In this document: in pieces, positions 44,623 to 53,041 of the stretch
Numbering within the stretch: the first letter of the stretch is position 1
Layout of the letters: every line of letters starts with the position of its first letter
DNA from: Sporosarcina ureae
GTDB lineage: Bacteria; Bacillota; Bacilli; Bacillales_A; Planococcaceae
NCBI RefSeq assembly: GCF_029267015.1
Contig: NZ_JARIEA010000030.1
Location: 1 to 57,129, forward strand
Length of the DNA stretch: 57,129 nucleotides
Direction of reading: 5' to 3'
The notes under the pieces: generated by a model
What the model saw: the letters and a program-made list of their open reading frames with translations, nothing else
Database searches by the model: none
What the model was told of the DNA's origin: nothing
Translations under genes and position numbers: made by a program

Positions 44623-44655
44623 GTGTCGAGATGAATCTCGACGTTGCATTTTTTA
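44623..44655 (+). terminator. Hairpin terminator after the phage-like gene
   Basis: GTCGAGAT and ATCTCGAC pair with a minimal loop. A run of six T follows 7 bases later, so efficiency is uncertain. Confidence 0.5.
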
Positions 44656-44741
44656 ACAAACTATTTTCAAACGCAAATATTATGTTAATTCATAGAATTT
44701 AGGGTAAAAGAAATAAGAGAGACAAACAGGAGGAGATCTAT

Positions 44742-45110
44742 ATGCCAGTTCAAATTAAACGAGTTTACGAAGAAGCAAAGAAAGCAGATGGACTGCGCGT
44801 TCTAGTTGATCGTGTGTGGCCACGTGGAATGAGTAAGGAAGATGCACAAGTGGATGAATGGTTAAAAGAAATAGGACCGAGTAAAGAACTTCGTCAATGG
44901 TTTGATCATGATCCCGATAAGTTTGATCAATTCAAGGAAAAGTACAAAGAAGAATTAAAGAATAGTGAACAACAGAAGGAAGAGTTAGAGAAGTTGAAAG
45001 ACTGGACGAAAGAGCATAAGAAGAATATAACGCTAGTGTTTGGAGCGAAGGATGAAAAGAATAATCAAGCTGTAGTATTAAAAGAAATCTTAGATCATCA
45101 ACAAGTTTAA
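44742..45110 (+). CDS. DUF488 family protein, YeaO-like
   Basis: This 122-residue soluble protein has the family motifs IKRVYEE, RVLVDRVWPRGMSKE, WLKEIGPSKELRQWFDHDP and ITLVFGAKDEKNNQA. The function of DUF488 is not settled. The ribosome site AGGAGGAG is strong. The gene stands alone before the DUF2254 gene and is common in the accessory part of Bacillales chromosomes. Confidence 0.88.
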   Translation: MPVQIKRVYEEAKKADGLRVLVDRVWPRGMSKEDAQVDEWLKEIGPSKELRQWFDHDPDKFDQFKEKYKEELKNSEQQKEELEKLKDWTKEHKKNITLVFGAKDEKNNQAVVLKEILDHQQV

Positions 45111-45185
45111 TCATGACATGCAAGAAATGTCGCTACTCCTTTTGAAAGACAGAATACAATAAAAAATAATTAAGGGGTGAAGAAA

Positions 45186-46481
45186 ATGTCCATGTTCAAG
45201 CGTTTCGCAGTGAGGATGCGTGAAAGTATTTGGTTTATTCCAAGCATTTATACGATTCTCGCATCCATTTTTGCGCTAACCACGGTTTTAATCGACACCA
45301 AGTATAACAACGCCTTGAAAGAGTACATACCTAGTTATTTCCGAACAACAGTGGATTTAGCACAAACTATTTTAGGGACGTTATCAGGCGCATTATTAAC
45401 TATGACAACCGTCACGTTCTCAACGATCATGGTCGTACTGACGATGTACTCGTCGCAATTTTCACCTCGAGCACTTCAGAACTTCTTGAACAAATCATCT
45501 ACTCAACGTGTGTTAGGAATTTTTATGGGAGGCTTTGTCTACACCATATTATCGTTACTATTCATGCGTAAAGCATCAATTAATCATGAAGTCATTTCTG
45601 CTTCTGTCGGAGTTGTGATTGCCGTGATCTGTTTAGCGTTCTTCGCATTCTTCATACATAATGTGGGAACTTCGGTTCAAGTAAGTCGGCTTATTCGTGA
45701 ATTAACTGATGATGTACTCATTGCGCTCGACAGTGAAAAGGATGGAATGAAAGAAAATCGCGTCGTGTGGAGTAACGAGAAACCATTCTTCGCACAGAGT
45801 TTTACTTTTGTTACTGAAGTAAAGAGTGGAAACTTTGGGTACATACAATATATCGAATATGAAAAAATGACGAAATGGGCAAATGAACACCAAGCGATCA
45901 TAGATATAGTAAAGCCAATTGGTGCATTTTGTGGAACGCATACGAGTATTGCCACAGTGTACTCTCAGAAAGAACTATCCATTGATAATCTTTCATCATA
46001 TTTTGTATTAGGTGAAGAACGCTCGATTTTACAAGATGTAGAGTATGGTATCGAAAAAATTGTGGAAATTGCTTTGCGTGCGCTGTCTCCAGGAATCAAC
46101 GACCCGAATACGGCGATCCGGTGCATTCATTCGATAGGGGAAGTGTTGCAGCGAGCTGCTTTATTACCAGGAGGTATTGCGGTGACGTATACCGAGGAGA
46201 ACAAACCGTGTTTGGTCGTGGCGTATCCAAGTTCGGAAGACTATTTTTATGCAGCGTTCAGCCAAATTAGTTATTACGGTAATGAAGATGCAAGCATTCT
46301 CAATGCTTTATTGGATGCTCTTCTGTATATTGCACGTAATTTGGAAGATGACAAAACGAAAAAAACCGTTCAGTTGATGACCAATTATGCATGGAATCAT
46401 TTCACTCATTCAGTACTTGAACCGTTAGATAGCGCAAGACTGCAAGAGAAGCGTCAAGTAATAGACGAACTAACGAAGTAA
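45186..46481 (+). CDS. DUF2254 membrane protein
   Basis: The 431 residues have four N-terminal membrane helices (about 15-36, 59-88, 105-126 and 138-160) and a long soluble C-terminal part. It matches the DUF2254 family by TLSGALLTMTTVTFSTIMVVL, SSQFSPRALQNF and ALRALSPGINDPNTA. The function is unknown. A GTG at 45177 is in frame but lies within the ribosome site; ATG 45186 follows AAGGGGTGA properly. Confidence 0.85.
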   Translation: MSMFKRFAVRMRESIWFIPSIYTILASIFALTTVLIDTKYNNALKEYIPSYFRTTVDLAQTILGTLSGALLTMTTVTFSTIMVVLTMYSSQFSPRALQNFLNKSSTQRVLGIFMGGFVYTILSLLFMRKASINHEVISASVGVVIAVICLAFFAFFIHNVGTSVQVSRLIRELTDDVLIALDSEKDGMKENRVVWSNEKPFFAQSFTFVTEVKSGNFGYIQYIEYEKMTKWANEHQAIIDIVKPIGAFCGTHTSIATVYSQKELSIDNLSSYFVLGEERSILQDVEYGIEKIVEIALRALSPGINDPNTAIRCIHSIGEVLQRAALLPGGIAVTYTEENKPCLVVAYPSSEDYFYAAFSQISYYGNEDASILNALLDALLYIARNLEDDKTKKTVQLMTNYAWNHFTHSVLEPLDSARLQEKRQVIDELTK

Positions 46482-46520
46482 AAAGCAATACATGCCTAGT
46501 AAGCATATACTGCTCTTTAC
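46480..46520 (-). terminator. Terminator of the DUF4385 gene
   Basis: Read on the minus strand, AGCAGTATATGC (46514-46503) pairs with GCATGTATTGCT (46495-46484) through two G-U pairs, and TTTTTAC follows. On the plus strand the same arms have two A-C mismatches, so the minus direction is favoured. Confidence 0.7.
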
Positions 46521-46526
46521 TAGATA

Positions 46527-46973
46527 TTATCCATACGCTTTCTGATGTGCTTTTTTACGCTTAATATAATCTTCATCTGCACGAATAGCATCCCATCGTT
46601 CTTTGAAAATATTCGCGGATTCTGCCTTGATAGGATCCAAATCACGTTCCTTTACCGTCCCATCGTCATTATACTTTCGGCCGCTTTTATGATTCGCATA
46701 ACGTCGTGCACGCGTATAGCCCATCTGAATGAATTTTCGTGCCATATCCATGCCAACAAAGTCGTCGTGTTTTCGATATTCTTCAAACAGTTCGCAAATT
46801 TGATCTGCAGACTCTTTTGCGATTTCAGGTGTTTTAAATCGCCAATGAGGTAAAATTTCACTTTTATAAGGCTCGACCAATAACACACCTTGTTCTCCTT
46901 TACCGACTCTATATAATTCGGGGTTTTTGCGTAAATCTAACGTACTGTAATCCAAATCATAATTGAAAGGCAT
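46527..46973 (-). CDS. DUF4385 family protein
   Basis: This 148-residue soluble protein has the family features YDLDYSTLDLRKNPELYRVGKGEQGVL and GYTRARRYANHKSGRKY. The function is unknown. It runs opposite to the DUF2254 gene, with a terminator between them. Confidence 0.82.
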   Translation of the reverse strand: MPFNYDLDYSTLDLRKNPELYRVGKGEQGVLLVEPYKSEILPHWRFKTPEIAKESADQICELFEEYRKHDDFVGMDMARKFIQMGYTRARRYANHKSGRKYNDDGTVKERDLDPIKAESANIFKERWDAIRADEDYIKRKKAHQKAYG

Positions 46974-47099
46974 ATACTCACATCCTTTTACTTCTATTTA
47001 CCCACGTTGGAATGTTAAAAAACGTGAGAATAAATCATGTAAAATACTTTACAATCGAACGTACATTCTTTATACTCAAATAAAAGGGAGGGAACGAAT

Positions 47100-47321
47100 G
47101 TGCGGTATTCATTAGAAAAGGCATTACAATATGGTGAAGTTCTCGAAGTAATGTATGAAGCAAAAGATGGTTCCATTAGCAAACGGAAAATTCGTGTACT
47201 GAATATACATGGTAAAACATTTACAGCGTATTGTTTTTTGCGTAACTCCAAACGGACTTTCCTAATTGATCGTGTACTGGCAGTTGTTCCTGTGACGGTG
47301 AAAGAAGCGATTGTCATTTAA
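47100..47321 (+). CDS. Small WYL-like domain protein
   Basis: The 73 residues correspond to a single WYL-like fold without any DNA-binding domain: LQYGEVLEVMYEAKDGSISKRKIRVLNIHG and NSKRTFLIDRVLAVVP. WYL domains bind nucleic acid or nucleotide ligands in larger regulators. The start is GTG 47100, 7 bases after GGGAGGG; the ATG two bases earlier is closed by a stop after five codons. A terminator follows. Confidence 0.65.
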   Translation: MRYSLEKALQYGEVLEVMYEAKDGSISKRKIRVLNIHGKTFTAYCFLRNSKRTFLIDRVLAVVPVTVKEAIVI

Positions 47322-47347
47322 TAAAAATAGTAATAGAAAGAACTCAC

Positions 47348-47383
47348 GCGATGTATCCGTTTGTCAGGATCCATCGTTTTTTT
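47348..47383 (+). terminator. Terminator of the WYL-like gene
   Basis: CGATGTATCC (47349-47358) and GGATCCATCG (47367-47376) pair with one mismatch, followed by seven T. Confidence 0.85.
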
Positions 47384-47450
47384 ATTGATTTACGTATAAA
47401 GTACTGAACCGACTGAAAATCAAATTTCATATAAAACTAAATAAATCATG

Positions 47451-47456
47451 TATAAT
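47451..47456 (+). promoter_or_regulatory. -10 box for the small ORF-yprB unit
   Basis: A perfect TATAAT, 34 bases before the small ORF start. The -35 box is weak. Confidence 0.45.
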
Positions 47457-47489
47457 TTAGAGAATAACGATTATTTTTGAGGTGAAGGT

Positions 47490-47612
47490 ATGATAAACCA
47501 GAATGTACCGAACATAAAAGTGAATCCGTTCTATAGTCAAACGGTTCAGCATATAGTGGATAGCCAACAAATAGGGGAACAGATAGATGAGTTGAATCGT
47601 CATGTCATATGA
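47490..47612 (+). CDS. Small ORF (40 codons) overlapping yprB
   Basis: ATG 47490 follows GAGGTGAAGG. The product begins MINQNVPNIKVNPFYSQTVQ and ends LNRHVI, mostly polar and helical, with no membrane segment. Its stop overlaps the yprB start by 11 bases, which suggests translational coupling. I recognise no family. A -10 box is well placed upstream. It may be a genuine small protein or only a leader that sets yprB translation. Confidence 0.55.
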   Translation: MINQNVPNIKVNPFYSQTVQHIVDSQQIGEQIDELNRHVI

Positions 47613-48876
47613 GCAGAAATTAATGGCGATGAAGTCGCTGTTGAAGAAGACGACAGTAGTTAAAGAAGTGGAAGAGACGTTTAAGGTGCCACCCGCACCT
47701 AGTTATGAAAAACGTTGGTTGACAACGGGCATGGAGAAAATAGAAAATGAATTCGGAGTCGTCTATAAGCGTGTAATTCATTATCCGCTAGATACGATGC
47801 ACGGTGATTTTTGTTTGGGCGATGTAAAGCAAAAGCTGATGAAATGGTCTGAAGCTGATTATATGCATCCATTAGCTCCGAATGCGGGCAAGCTTCTGTT
47901 TTTTGATACGGAGACGACGGGTTTAAAAGGCGCTGGAGCCGTGATTTTTCTCATTGGATTATTGGAATTACAGTCCGATGAATTCGTCATGACGCAGTAC
48001 GTCTTACCGAATCCCGACCATGAAGCGGCGTTTCTTTATGCGTCAGAATTATGGAAAGAAGGACTCACTCTCGTCACATATAACGGGAAAAGCTTTGACT
48101 TTCCTCAACTCCAAACTCGTTGGTCTTTGCATCGGAAACTTTTACCGCCACTGCCTGTCCCACATCAAGTCGATTTATTACATGGATCGCGCCGAATTTG
48201 GAAAGGACAGATGGAATCATTCAAGTTGACGGAAGTAGAGCGAACGCAGCTAGGTTTTCATCGGAAAGATGATATACCTGGCCATATGGCACCTATTATT
48301 TATCAAGACGCGGTGAAAAACGGTCGTGCTGAAATTTTAATGAAAGTCATGTGGCATAATGAATGGGATATTCTATCGCTTGTGACGCTGTTTAGTCTGT
48401 CTACGGATATTGTCATGGAAGAAACTAGTCAACATAACGCTCAAATCGCAACAAATATTGCCAAATGGTTCCAAGACCTTGGTTTGAAAGATCATAGTTA
48501 TAAGGAACTTCAACGAATAGCGAATGAGTACGGGACGAGTTATCCTATAACGCATTATCATTTAGGATTTTTGTTAAAGCGTCATAAAGAATTCGACCGA
48601 GCCATACAATCATTTGAAATCGTCGCAACACACGGTACTGGCAGAGAACAAGTACTAGCTTACGAGGAACTCGCCAAATTATATGAACATCAAATAAAGG
48701 ACTACTCGCTCGCATATGAGCACATACTACGTGCAGATCAACTCTTGCAGCAACCAAATGTTTTGACCATGCGTTTTAGTCATCGCATGAAGAAATCGTT
48801 AGCCAAGCGGGAAATGCGAGTGAATAGAAAATTATTTCCTGGGCAAGCGCAAGAAGCGCCACAAGAAGAACAATAG
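47602..48876 (+). CDS. yprB: RNase H-like exonuclease YprB (MrfB type)
   Basis: The 424 residues hold a DEDD-type exonuclease domain (about 95-265) with LLFFDTETTGL, VTYNGKSFDFPQL and HNEWDILSL. A TPR-like helical C-terminal part follows (about 275-400). In B. subtilis YprB (MrfB) works with the helicase YprA in mitomycin damage repair. Here yprA and yprB are separated by the 38.4-47.3 kb accessory block. ATG 47602 lies inside the end of the small upstream ORF. Confidence 0.9.
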   Translation: MSYEQKLMAMKSLLKKTTVVKEVEETFKVPPAPSYEKRWLTTGMEKIENEFGVVYKRVIHYPLDTMHGDFCLGDVKQKLMKWSEADYMHPLAPNAGKLLFFDTETTGLKGAGAVIFLIGLLELQSDEFVMTQYVLPNPDHEAAFLYASELWKEGLTLVTYNGKSFDFPQLQTRWSLHRKLLPPLPVPHQVDLLHGSRRIWKGQMESFKLTEVERTQLGFHRKDDIPGHMAPIIYQDAVKNGRAEILMKVMWHNEWDILSLVTLFSLSTDIVMEETSQHNAQIATNIAKWFQDLGLKDHSYKELQRIANEYGTSYPITHYHLGFLLKRHKEFDRAIQSFEIVATHGTGREQVLAYEELAKLYEHQIKDYSLAYEHILRADQLLQQPNVLTMRFSHRMKKSLAKREMRVNRKLFPGQAQEAPQEEQ

Positions 48877-48908
48877 TCTTTTTCAGTAAGACAAAGAATG
48901 ACAACATA

Positions 48909-48917
48909 TGCTATAAT
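48909..48917 (+). promoter_or_regulatory. Extended -10 promoter for gpsB
   Basis: TGCTATAAT (TG-N-TATAAT) is an ideal extended -10, 36 bases before the gpsB start. Confidence 0.65.
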
Positions 48918-48953
48918 GACCTTATGGAATCATAGATGGAAGGACGTTTTGTC

Positions 48954-49253
48954 ATGGAATTAAAGCTAGATACGAAAACGATCTTAGAAAAAGAATTTAA
49001 GCAAGCTATTCGAGGGTATAAACAAGAAGAAGTAGACTGGTTTTTGGATGACGTCATTCAAGACTATGAAACATTCAAAAAAGAAATCGCACGTCTACAA
49101 GAAGAAAATACGAGATTGAAGTCAGAAGTCAATTCATCTCAAAGACGCTCTCAAACACCAGCTCCTCAAACGACGAATATTGATATCATTCAGCGCATCG
49201 CGAATCTTGAAAGAGAAGTATTTGGCGACAAATTGGTTCAGCCTGAGCAGTGA
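48954..49253 (+). CDS. gpsB: Cell division regulator GpsB
   Basis: This DivIVA-like protein moves class A penicillin-binding proteins between septum and side wall. The 99 residues (98 in B. subtilis) have the membrane-binding/PBP-binding N-domain ILEKEFKQAIRGYKQEEVDWFLD, a coiled coil to about residue 60, a variable linker and the C-terminal trimerisation segment RIANLEREVFG. ATG 48936 is also in frame, but ATG 48954 lies 9 bases after GGAAGGA and gives the family start. Its partner PonA is encoded at 32-34.8 kb. Confidence 0.95.
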   Translation: MELKLDTKTILEKEFKQAIRGYKQEEVDWFLDDVIQDYETFKKEIARLQEENTRLKSEVNSSQRRSQTPAPQTTNIDIIQRIANLEREVFGDKLVQPEQ

Positions 49254-49271
49254 AAATTAGATAGTGAAATG

Positions 49272-49307
49272 AAAGAACCGCCACAGTAAAAAGTGGCGGT
49301 TCTTTTT
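49272..49307 (+). terminator. Bidirectional terminator after gpsB
   Basis: AAAGAACCGCCAC and GTGGCGGTTCTTT pair perfectly, with T runs on both strands. It also serves the convergent glycosylase gene. Confidence 0.92.
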
Positions 49308-49315
49308 CGATGTAT

Positions 49316-49981
49316 TCATTTTCCCGTTTCGAGGACTTCTTCTAGCGATTGAAACTCTTGAACGAAGTCTAGATGAATGGCTTCCCATAAATAGTGGGAC
49401 GCAATGGAACGTTCAGGCGCCCATAGTGGCGATTTCTCAATGAGTAGTTGACGTCGTTCCGCCTTTTCCACTCCGTACAGCCACTGTGCAGATCGCTGGA
49501 TTCCTACGTCATCTACAGCAAGTATATCTGGTCGGCCAAGTGATAAGATCAAAAACATCTCGGCTGTCCATTTACCGATGCCTTTGACATGGATTAATTG
49601 TTTGAGAATCTCGTCATCGTCATATGATGCGATATGGTGTAGATCAAGATCACCATTCGCTATTTTGTCTGCAAGATCCTTGACGTAGTCAGACTTTCTC
49701 ATAGTCAAGCCTACTTCTCTCAACTGTTCTTTTGACGTCATGATTAAGCCGTCCACCGTGATATGCCCGCCAAGTAAATCGAGCAAACGAGCGTAGATCG
49801 CACTTGCAGCGTTTACTGAGATTTGCTGACCGATGATGGATCGAACGATAGACGATACATAATCTGTTCGTAAAGGTATTTCAATATCGCCAATGAGCGA
49901 TATCAACTGTTTCAGTCTAGGATCTTTTGCGCTAATCGATTGAACTGCTGGATCCTCTGTCGTTATGTGAAGTGTTTCCAA
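49316..49981 (-). CDS. DNA-3-methyladenine glycosylase II, AlkA-like
   Basis: This alkylbase DNA glycosylase of the helix-hairpin-helix superfamily has the HVKGIGKWTAEMF hairpin and the catalytic aspartate in ILAVDDVGIQR. It lacks the N-terminal domain of E. coli AlkA, as do YfjP-like enzymes of Bacillus. The frame reaches GTG 49990, but that codon lies in the ribosome site AGAGGTGA; TTG 49981 is 5 bases after it (221 residues). It is probably cotranscribed with the UvrA-like gene 33 bases upstream. Confidence 0.9.
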   Translation of the reverse strand: METLHITTEDPAVQSISAKDPRLKQLISLIGDIEIPLRTDYVSSIVRSIIGQQISVNAASAIYARLLDLLGGHITVDGLIMTSKEQLREVGLTMRKSDYVKDLADKIANGDLDLHHIASYDDDEILKQLIHVKGIGKWTAEMFLILSLGRPDILAVDDVGIQRSAQWLYGVEKAERRQLLIEKSPLWAPERSIASHYLWEAIHLDFVQEFQSLEEVLETGK

Positions 49982-50014
49982 AATGTTCACCTCTAGTCTT
50001 CAAAATGTAATGAA

Positions 50015-52279
50015 TCAGACACCATCCTTCATCCATTTGGCCGTCAGCGTATCAGCAGACAACATCTCTTGCGGTGTGCCTTCGAAGAGAATCGTTCCTC
50101 CTCGTTTTCCTCCGCCTGGACCGAGTTCTATTACCCAGTCACTCGCTGCGATAAAGTCTAGATTATGTTCAATGATTATGACTGAATTGCCTTTGTTTAC
50201 GAGTCTTTGGAACAATTCAAGTAGCTTGCCATTATCACTCATATGCAATCCTAATGACGGTTCGTCTAATAGATAGATTTGTCCTTCGTTTTGTAAGTGG
50301 CTAGCCAATTTAAGTCGCTGTATTTCCCCACCGCTCAATGAACTCGTCGTTTGTCCTAACGTGAGATAATTTAAACCGACTTCATCCAGCATATCCATCC
50401 TTTTTAATATTTTCGGCATAACGAAATGTTCTTTCGCTTCGTCTACTGTTAACTCTAAAATTTCTGCAATGTTTTTCCCTTTGTACACATAGGAAAGGGC
50501 TTCATCCGAATAGCGCAATCCACCGCAGGCTTCGCAGACAACAGTTACCGGATCCGCAAATGCGACGTCAGGCGTAGTCACCCCTTTTCCGTCACATACA
50601 GGACAAGCGCCTAACGAGTTAAAGCTAAAAAGTCCTGCGGGTTGTCCTGTTTCTTTCGCTAGGATTTGCCGAATATCATCCATGATTCCCATATACGTAG
50701 CGAGTGTAGAACGGCTAGAGATCCCAATACGTCCTTGACTTACTTTAATGATGTCAGGATATTTTGCCGAAAATGCTTCAAATAATAAAGAACTTTTACC
50801 TGAACCTGAGACACCACAGACAGAAACGAGAACATTTTTAGGGATATCAATGGATACATCTTTGAGGTTGTTAGTATTCGCCTTCGTCACGACAAAATGA
50901 TCGTTTGATTCGCGTGGATGCATATTGATTTCTAATTTGTGATCGAGTTTTGTTAGTGCAGAAGCTTTCTGTAATCCATCGGGTTTCCCTTGATAGACGA
51001 TTTCTCCGCCTGCTGCACCTGCACCGGGACCCATTTCCACAATTTCATCTGCCACTTTTATAACAGATAAATCATGTTCGATGACAATGACGGTATTATG
51101 GTTAGCTTTCAGACCTTTGAGCATGCCTATTAACATATCCACTTCTTCTGGATGAAGACCTGCGCTTGGCTCATCGAAAATATAACTTATATTGTTTAAA
51201 CTGCTTCCTAAATGTCGTGCGATTTTGACTCGTTGTGCTTCGCCACCCGAAAGTGTTCCCATTTTTCGAGACAAGCTTAAATAGCCGAGACCTAAGTCAA
51301 TCAGTTGTTGTACATTGGGAATTGCCTGTCGTGCGATAGACTCGCCGAGAGGATCGGATATATTTTGCAGTTCGGGCAAAAGCTCTGTTAATTCCAATTT
51401 ATCGTATTGCGCAATATTGAAACCGTTAATTTTAGACTTCAACACTTCTGGGTTTAATCCTGAACCTTCACAAGTAGGGCATAATGTATGTGTTGACACC
51501 GCCAGCACATCTTCTTGTGACGTTTGTTTAAGTTTTGTAATATCTCGATTAATATAAAGACGTACAAATCTAGGCAATAATCCATCCCACTCATGATCAT
51601 GCGGACCATCTTTCGTGTGGAATGGCGCAAACACTCTTTCGCCTTCAGGTGGTCCATAAATCAATAAATTATATTGATCTTCAGGATACTCTTTAATTGG
51701 CAAGTCGGGATCGAATAACCCACCGGTCATCATCCACCTACCTTGCCATCCAGAAGGGGATAAAGGCTTAAACTTTACAGCGTATTCTCGAAGCGACTTG
51801 TCCAAGTCGATAATTTTATGCAAATCAGGGTACACTACTTCGCCAAAGCCATTACACTGTGGACATTTACCGAATGAACTTTGATTAGAGAAGTCCGTAG
51901 CCGAACCAATTGCGGGTGTACCGATACGCGAGAACAATAGACGAATCAATGGATGAATGTCCATATACGTCCCAACTGTTGAGCGAGTATTACCTCCAAC
52001 CGGCTTTTGCTCTACTACAATAACTGGGCTCAAATGCTGCATTAAATCTGCACGCGGTCGTTCATAACGAGGCATTTGGTTTCGTACGTAGAGCGGGTAA
52101 TTCAATGTCATCTGCCGTCTACTCTCCGTTGCAAGCGTATCAAACACTACCGAACTCTTGCCCGATCCAGACAAGCCAGTAAACACCGTAATCTGTTCCT
52201 TCGGCAAATTTATATCTATATTTTTCAAATTATTCTCTCGTAATCCACGTAAAACAATCTCATCTTTGTTTTCCTTCAT
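50015..52279 (-). CDS. Short UvrA-like ABC ATPase
   Basis: The 754 residues contain two ABC modules: Walker A GLSGSGKSS and GVSGSGKSS, signatures LSGGEAQR and LSGGEIQR, and Walker B FDEPSAGLH and LDEPSLGLH. CxxC zinc pairs are visible (CPQC, CPTC, CPVC, CEAC). It is about 200 residues shorter than UvrA (about 950) and appears to lack the UvrB-binding region, as in UvrA2/DrrC-type proteins linked to drug or alkylation resistance. The ribosome site GAGGAGGG is strong. It heads a minus-strand operon with the AlkA-like glycosylase. Confidence 0.9.
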   Translation of the reverse strand: MKENKDEIVLRGLRENNLKNIDINLPKEQITVFTGLSGSGKSSVVFDTLATESRRQMTLNYPLYVRNQMPRYERPRADLMQHLSPVIVVEQKPVGGNTRSTVGTYMDIHPLIRLLFSRIGTPAIGSATDFSNQSSFGKCPQCNGFGEVVYPDLHKIIDLDKSLREYAVKFKPLSPSGWQGRWMMTGGLFDPDLPIKEYPEDQYNLLIYGPPEGERVFAPFHTKDGPHDHEWDGLLPRFVRLYINRDITKLKQTSQEDVLAVSTHTLCPTCEGSGLNPEVLKSKINGFNIAQYDKLELTELLPELQNISDPLGESIARQAIPNVQQLIDLGLGYLSLSRKMGTLSGGEAQRVKIARHLGSSLNNISYIFDEPSAGLHPEEVDMLIGMLKGLKANHNTVIVIEHDLSVIKVADEIVEMGPGAGAAGGEIVYQGKPDGLQKASALTKLDHKLEINMHPRESNDHFVVTKANTNNLKDVSIDIPKNVLVSVCGVSGSGKSSLLFEAFSAKYPDIIKVSQGRIGISSRSTLATYMGIMDDIRQILAKETGQPAGLFSFNSLGACPVCDGKGVTTPDVAFADPVTVVCEACGGLRYSDEALSYVYKGKNIAEILELTVDEAKEHFVMPKILKRMDMLDEVGLNYLTLGQTTSSLSGGEIQRLKLASHLQNEGQIYLLDEPSLGLHMSDNGKLLELFQRLVNKGNSVIIIEHNLDFIAASDWVIELGPGGGKRGGTILFEGTPQEMLSADTLTAKWMKDGV

Positions 52280-52343
52280 ATAAGAGCCCTCCTCAAAACA
52301 GTAAATAGTAGTTCTGCTAGATGATTTCCCTAAATTACAGAAG

Positions 52344-52356
52344 TTACACTATGTAA
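52344..52356 (-). promoter_or_regulatory. Palindrome in the promoter region of the UvrA-like gene
   Basis: TTACA-CTA-TGTAA is a perfect 5+5 palindrome. On the minus strand it falls between TTCAAA and TGTAAT, which are 17 bases apart and could be the -35 and -10 of this operon. A repressor or MerR-type activator could bind there. Apart from this and the rnpB promoter, the gap 52280-52478 shows nothing. Confidence 0.4.
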
Positions 52357-52478
52357 TTTGAAGAATTGATAGGTAGGAGTATGCTGGAGCTTCAATCCCG
52401 AACCACTCACCAATTCACTCTCTATTTTCTTAACATTTCACAACAACAATTAAATCTAACACTTTCCAAACGAATCCA

Positions 52479-52507
52479 TTGTGTAAATTCGAGTTCTGGT
52501 GTATACT
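52479..52507 (+). promoter_or_regulatory. Promoter of rnpB
   Basis: TTGTGT (52479-52484), 17 bases, TATACT (52502-52507), 6 bases before the 5' end of the RNA predicted from helix P1. Confidence 0.75.
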
Positions 52508-52513
52508 CAGGAG

Positions 52514-52912
52514 TGCCATAGAGAGTATTCAGGTAATCGCTGCAACTTCGGTTGTAGAGGAAAGTCCATGCTCACACGGATCTGAGATGACCGTAGTGTT
52601 CGTGCTCGGTGAAAAAATAAGCCGGGGCAATGCATTTGCATTGATGGCGGGAATAACTCCTAAGTCTTCGGATATGGACTAGATTCTCTGAAAGTGCCAC
52701 AGTGACGTAGTCGGCATGGAAACATGTCGAGTGGAACGGGTAAACCCCACGAGTGAGAAACCCAAATTATGGTAGGGGCGTTCTTCCGAAAGAATTCAAT
52801 GGAGGAAGGAACAGGCAATTGTCTGTAGATAGATGATTACCACTTCAAGTACGAGGCGCGAGCCGTTTGAGTACCGAAGAACAAAACATGGCTTACAGAA
52901 TATTCTATGGCA
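52514..52912 (+). ncRNA. rnpB: RNase P RNA, type B
   Basis: This catalytic RNA removes 5' leaders from tRNA precursors. The conserved cores are present: GAGGAAAGTCCATGCTC, AGTGTTCGTGC, GAAAGTGCCACAGTGACG, GAGAAACCCAAAT, GTAGATAGATGATT and the 3' core ACAAAACATGGCTTACAG. The ends pair as helix P1: TGCCATAGA...GTATTC at 52514 with GAATATTCTATGGCA ending at 52912. About 399 nucleotides is normal for the Bacillus type. Short frames inside it are not genes. It sits upstream of ypsC, near gpsB, as in B. subtilis. Confidence 0.97.
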
Positions 52913-52926
52913 TTTATCTTACAATT

Positions 52927-52960
52927 TGCTCTCCTACAGTTTTGGGAGAGTTTTTCTTTT
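52927..52960 (+). terminator. Terminator of rnpB
   Basis: CTCTCC (52929-52934) pairs with GGAGAG (52945-52950), followed by TTTTTCTTTTT. Confidence 0.88.
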
Positions 52961-53041
52961 TATAGAAGCGAACGTATACATATACCTTTCTGAAGATAGA
53001 AGGGACATATTGACCGAAACAAAAGAATGGAGAGTTGAAAC

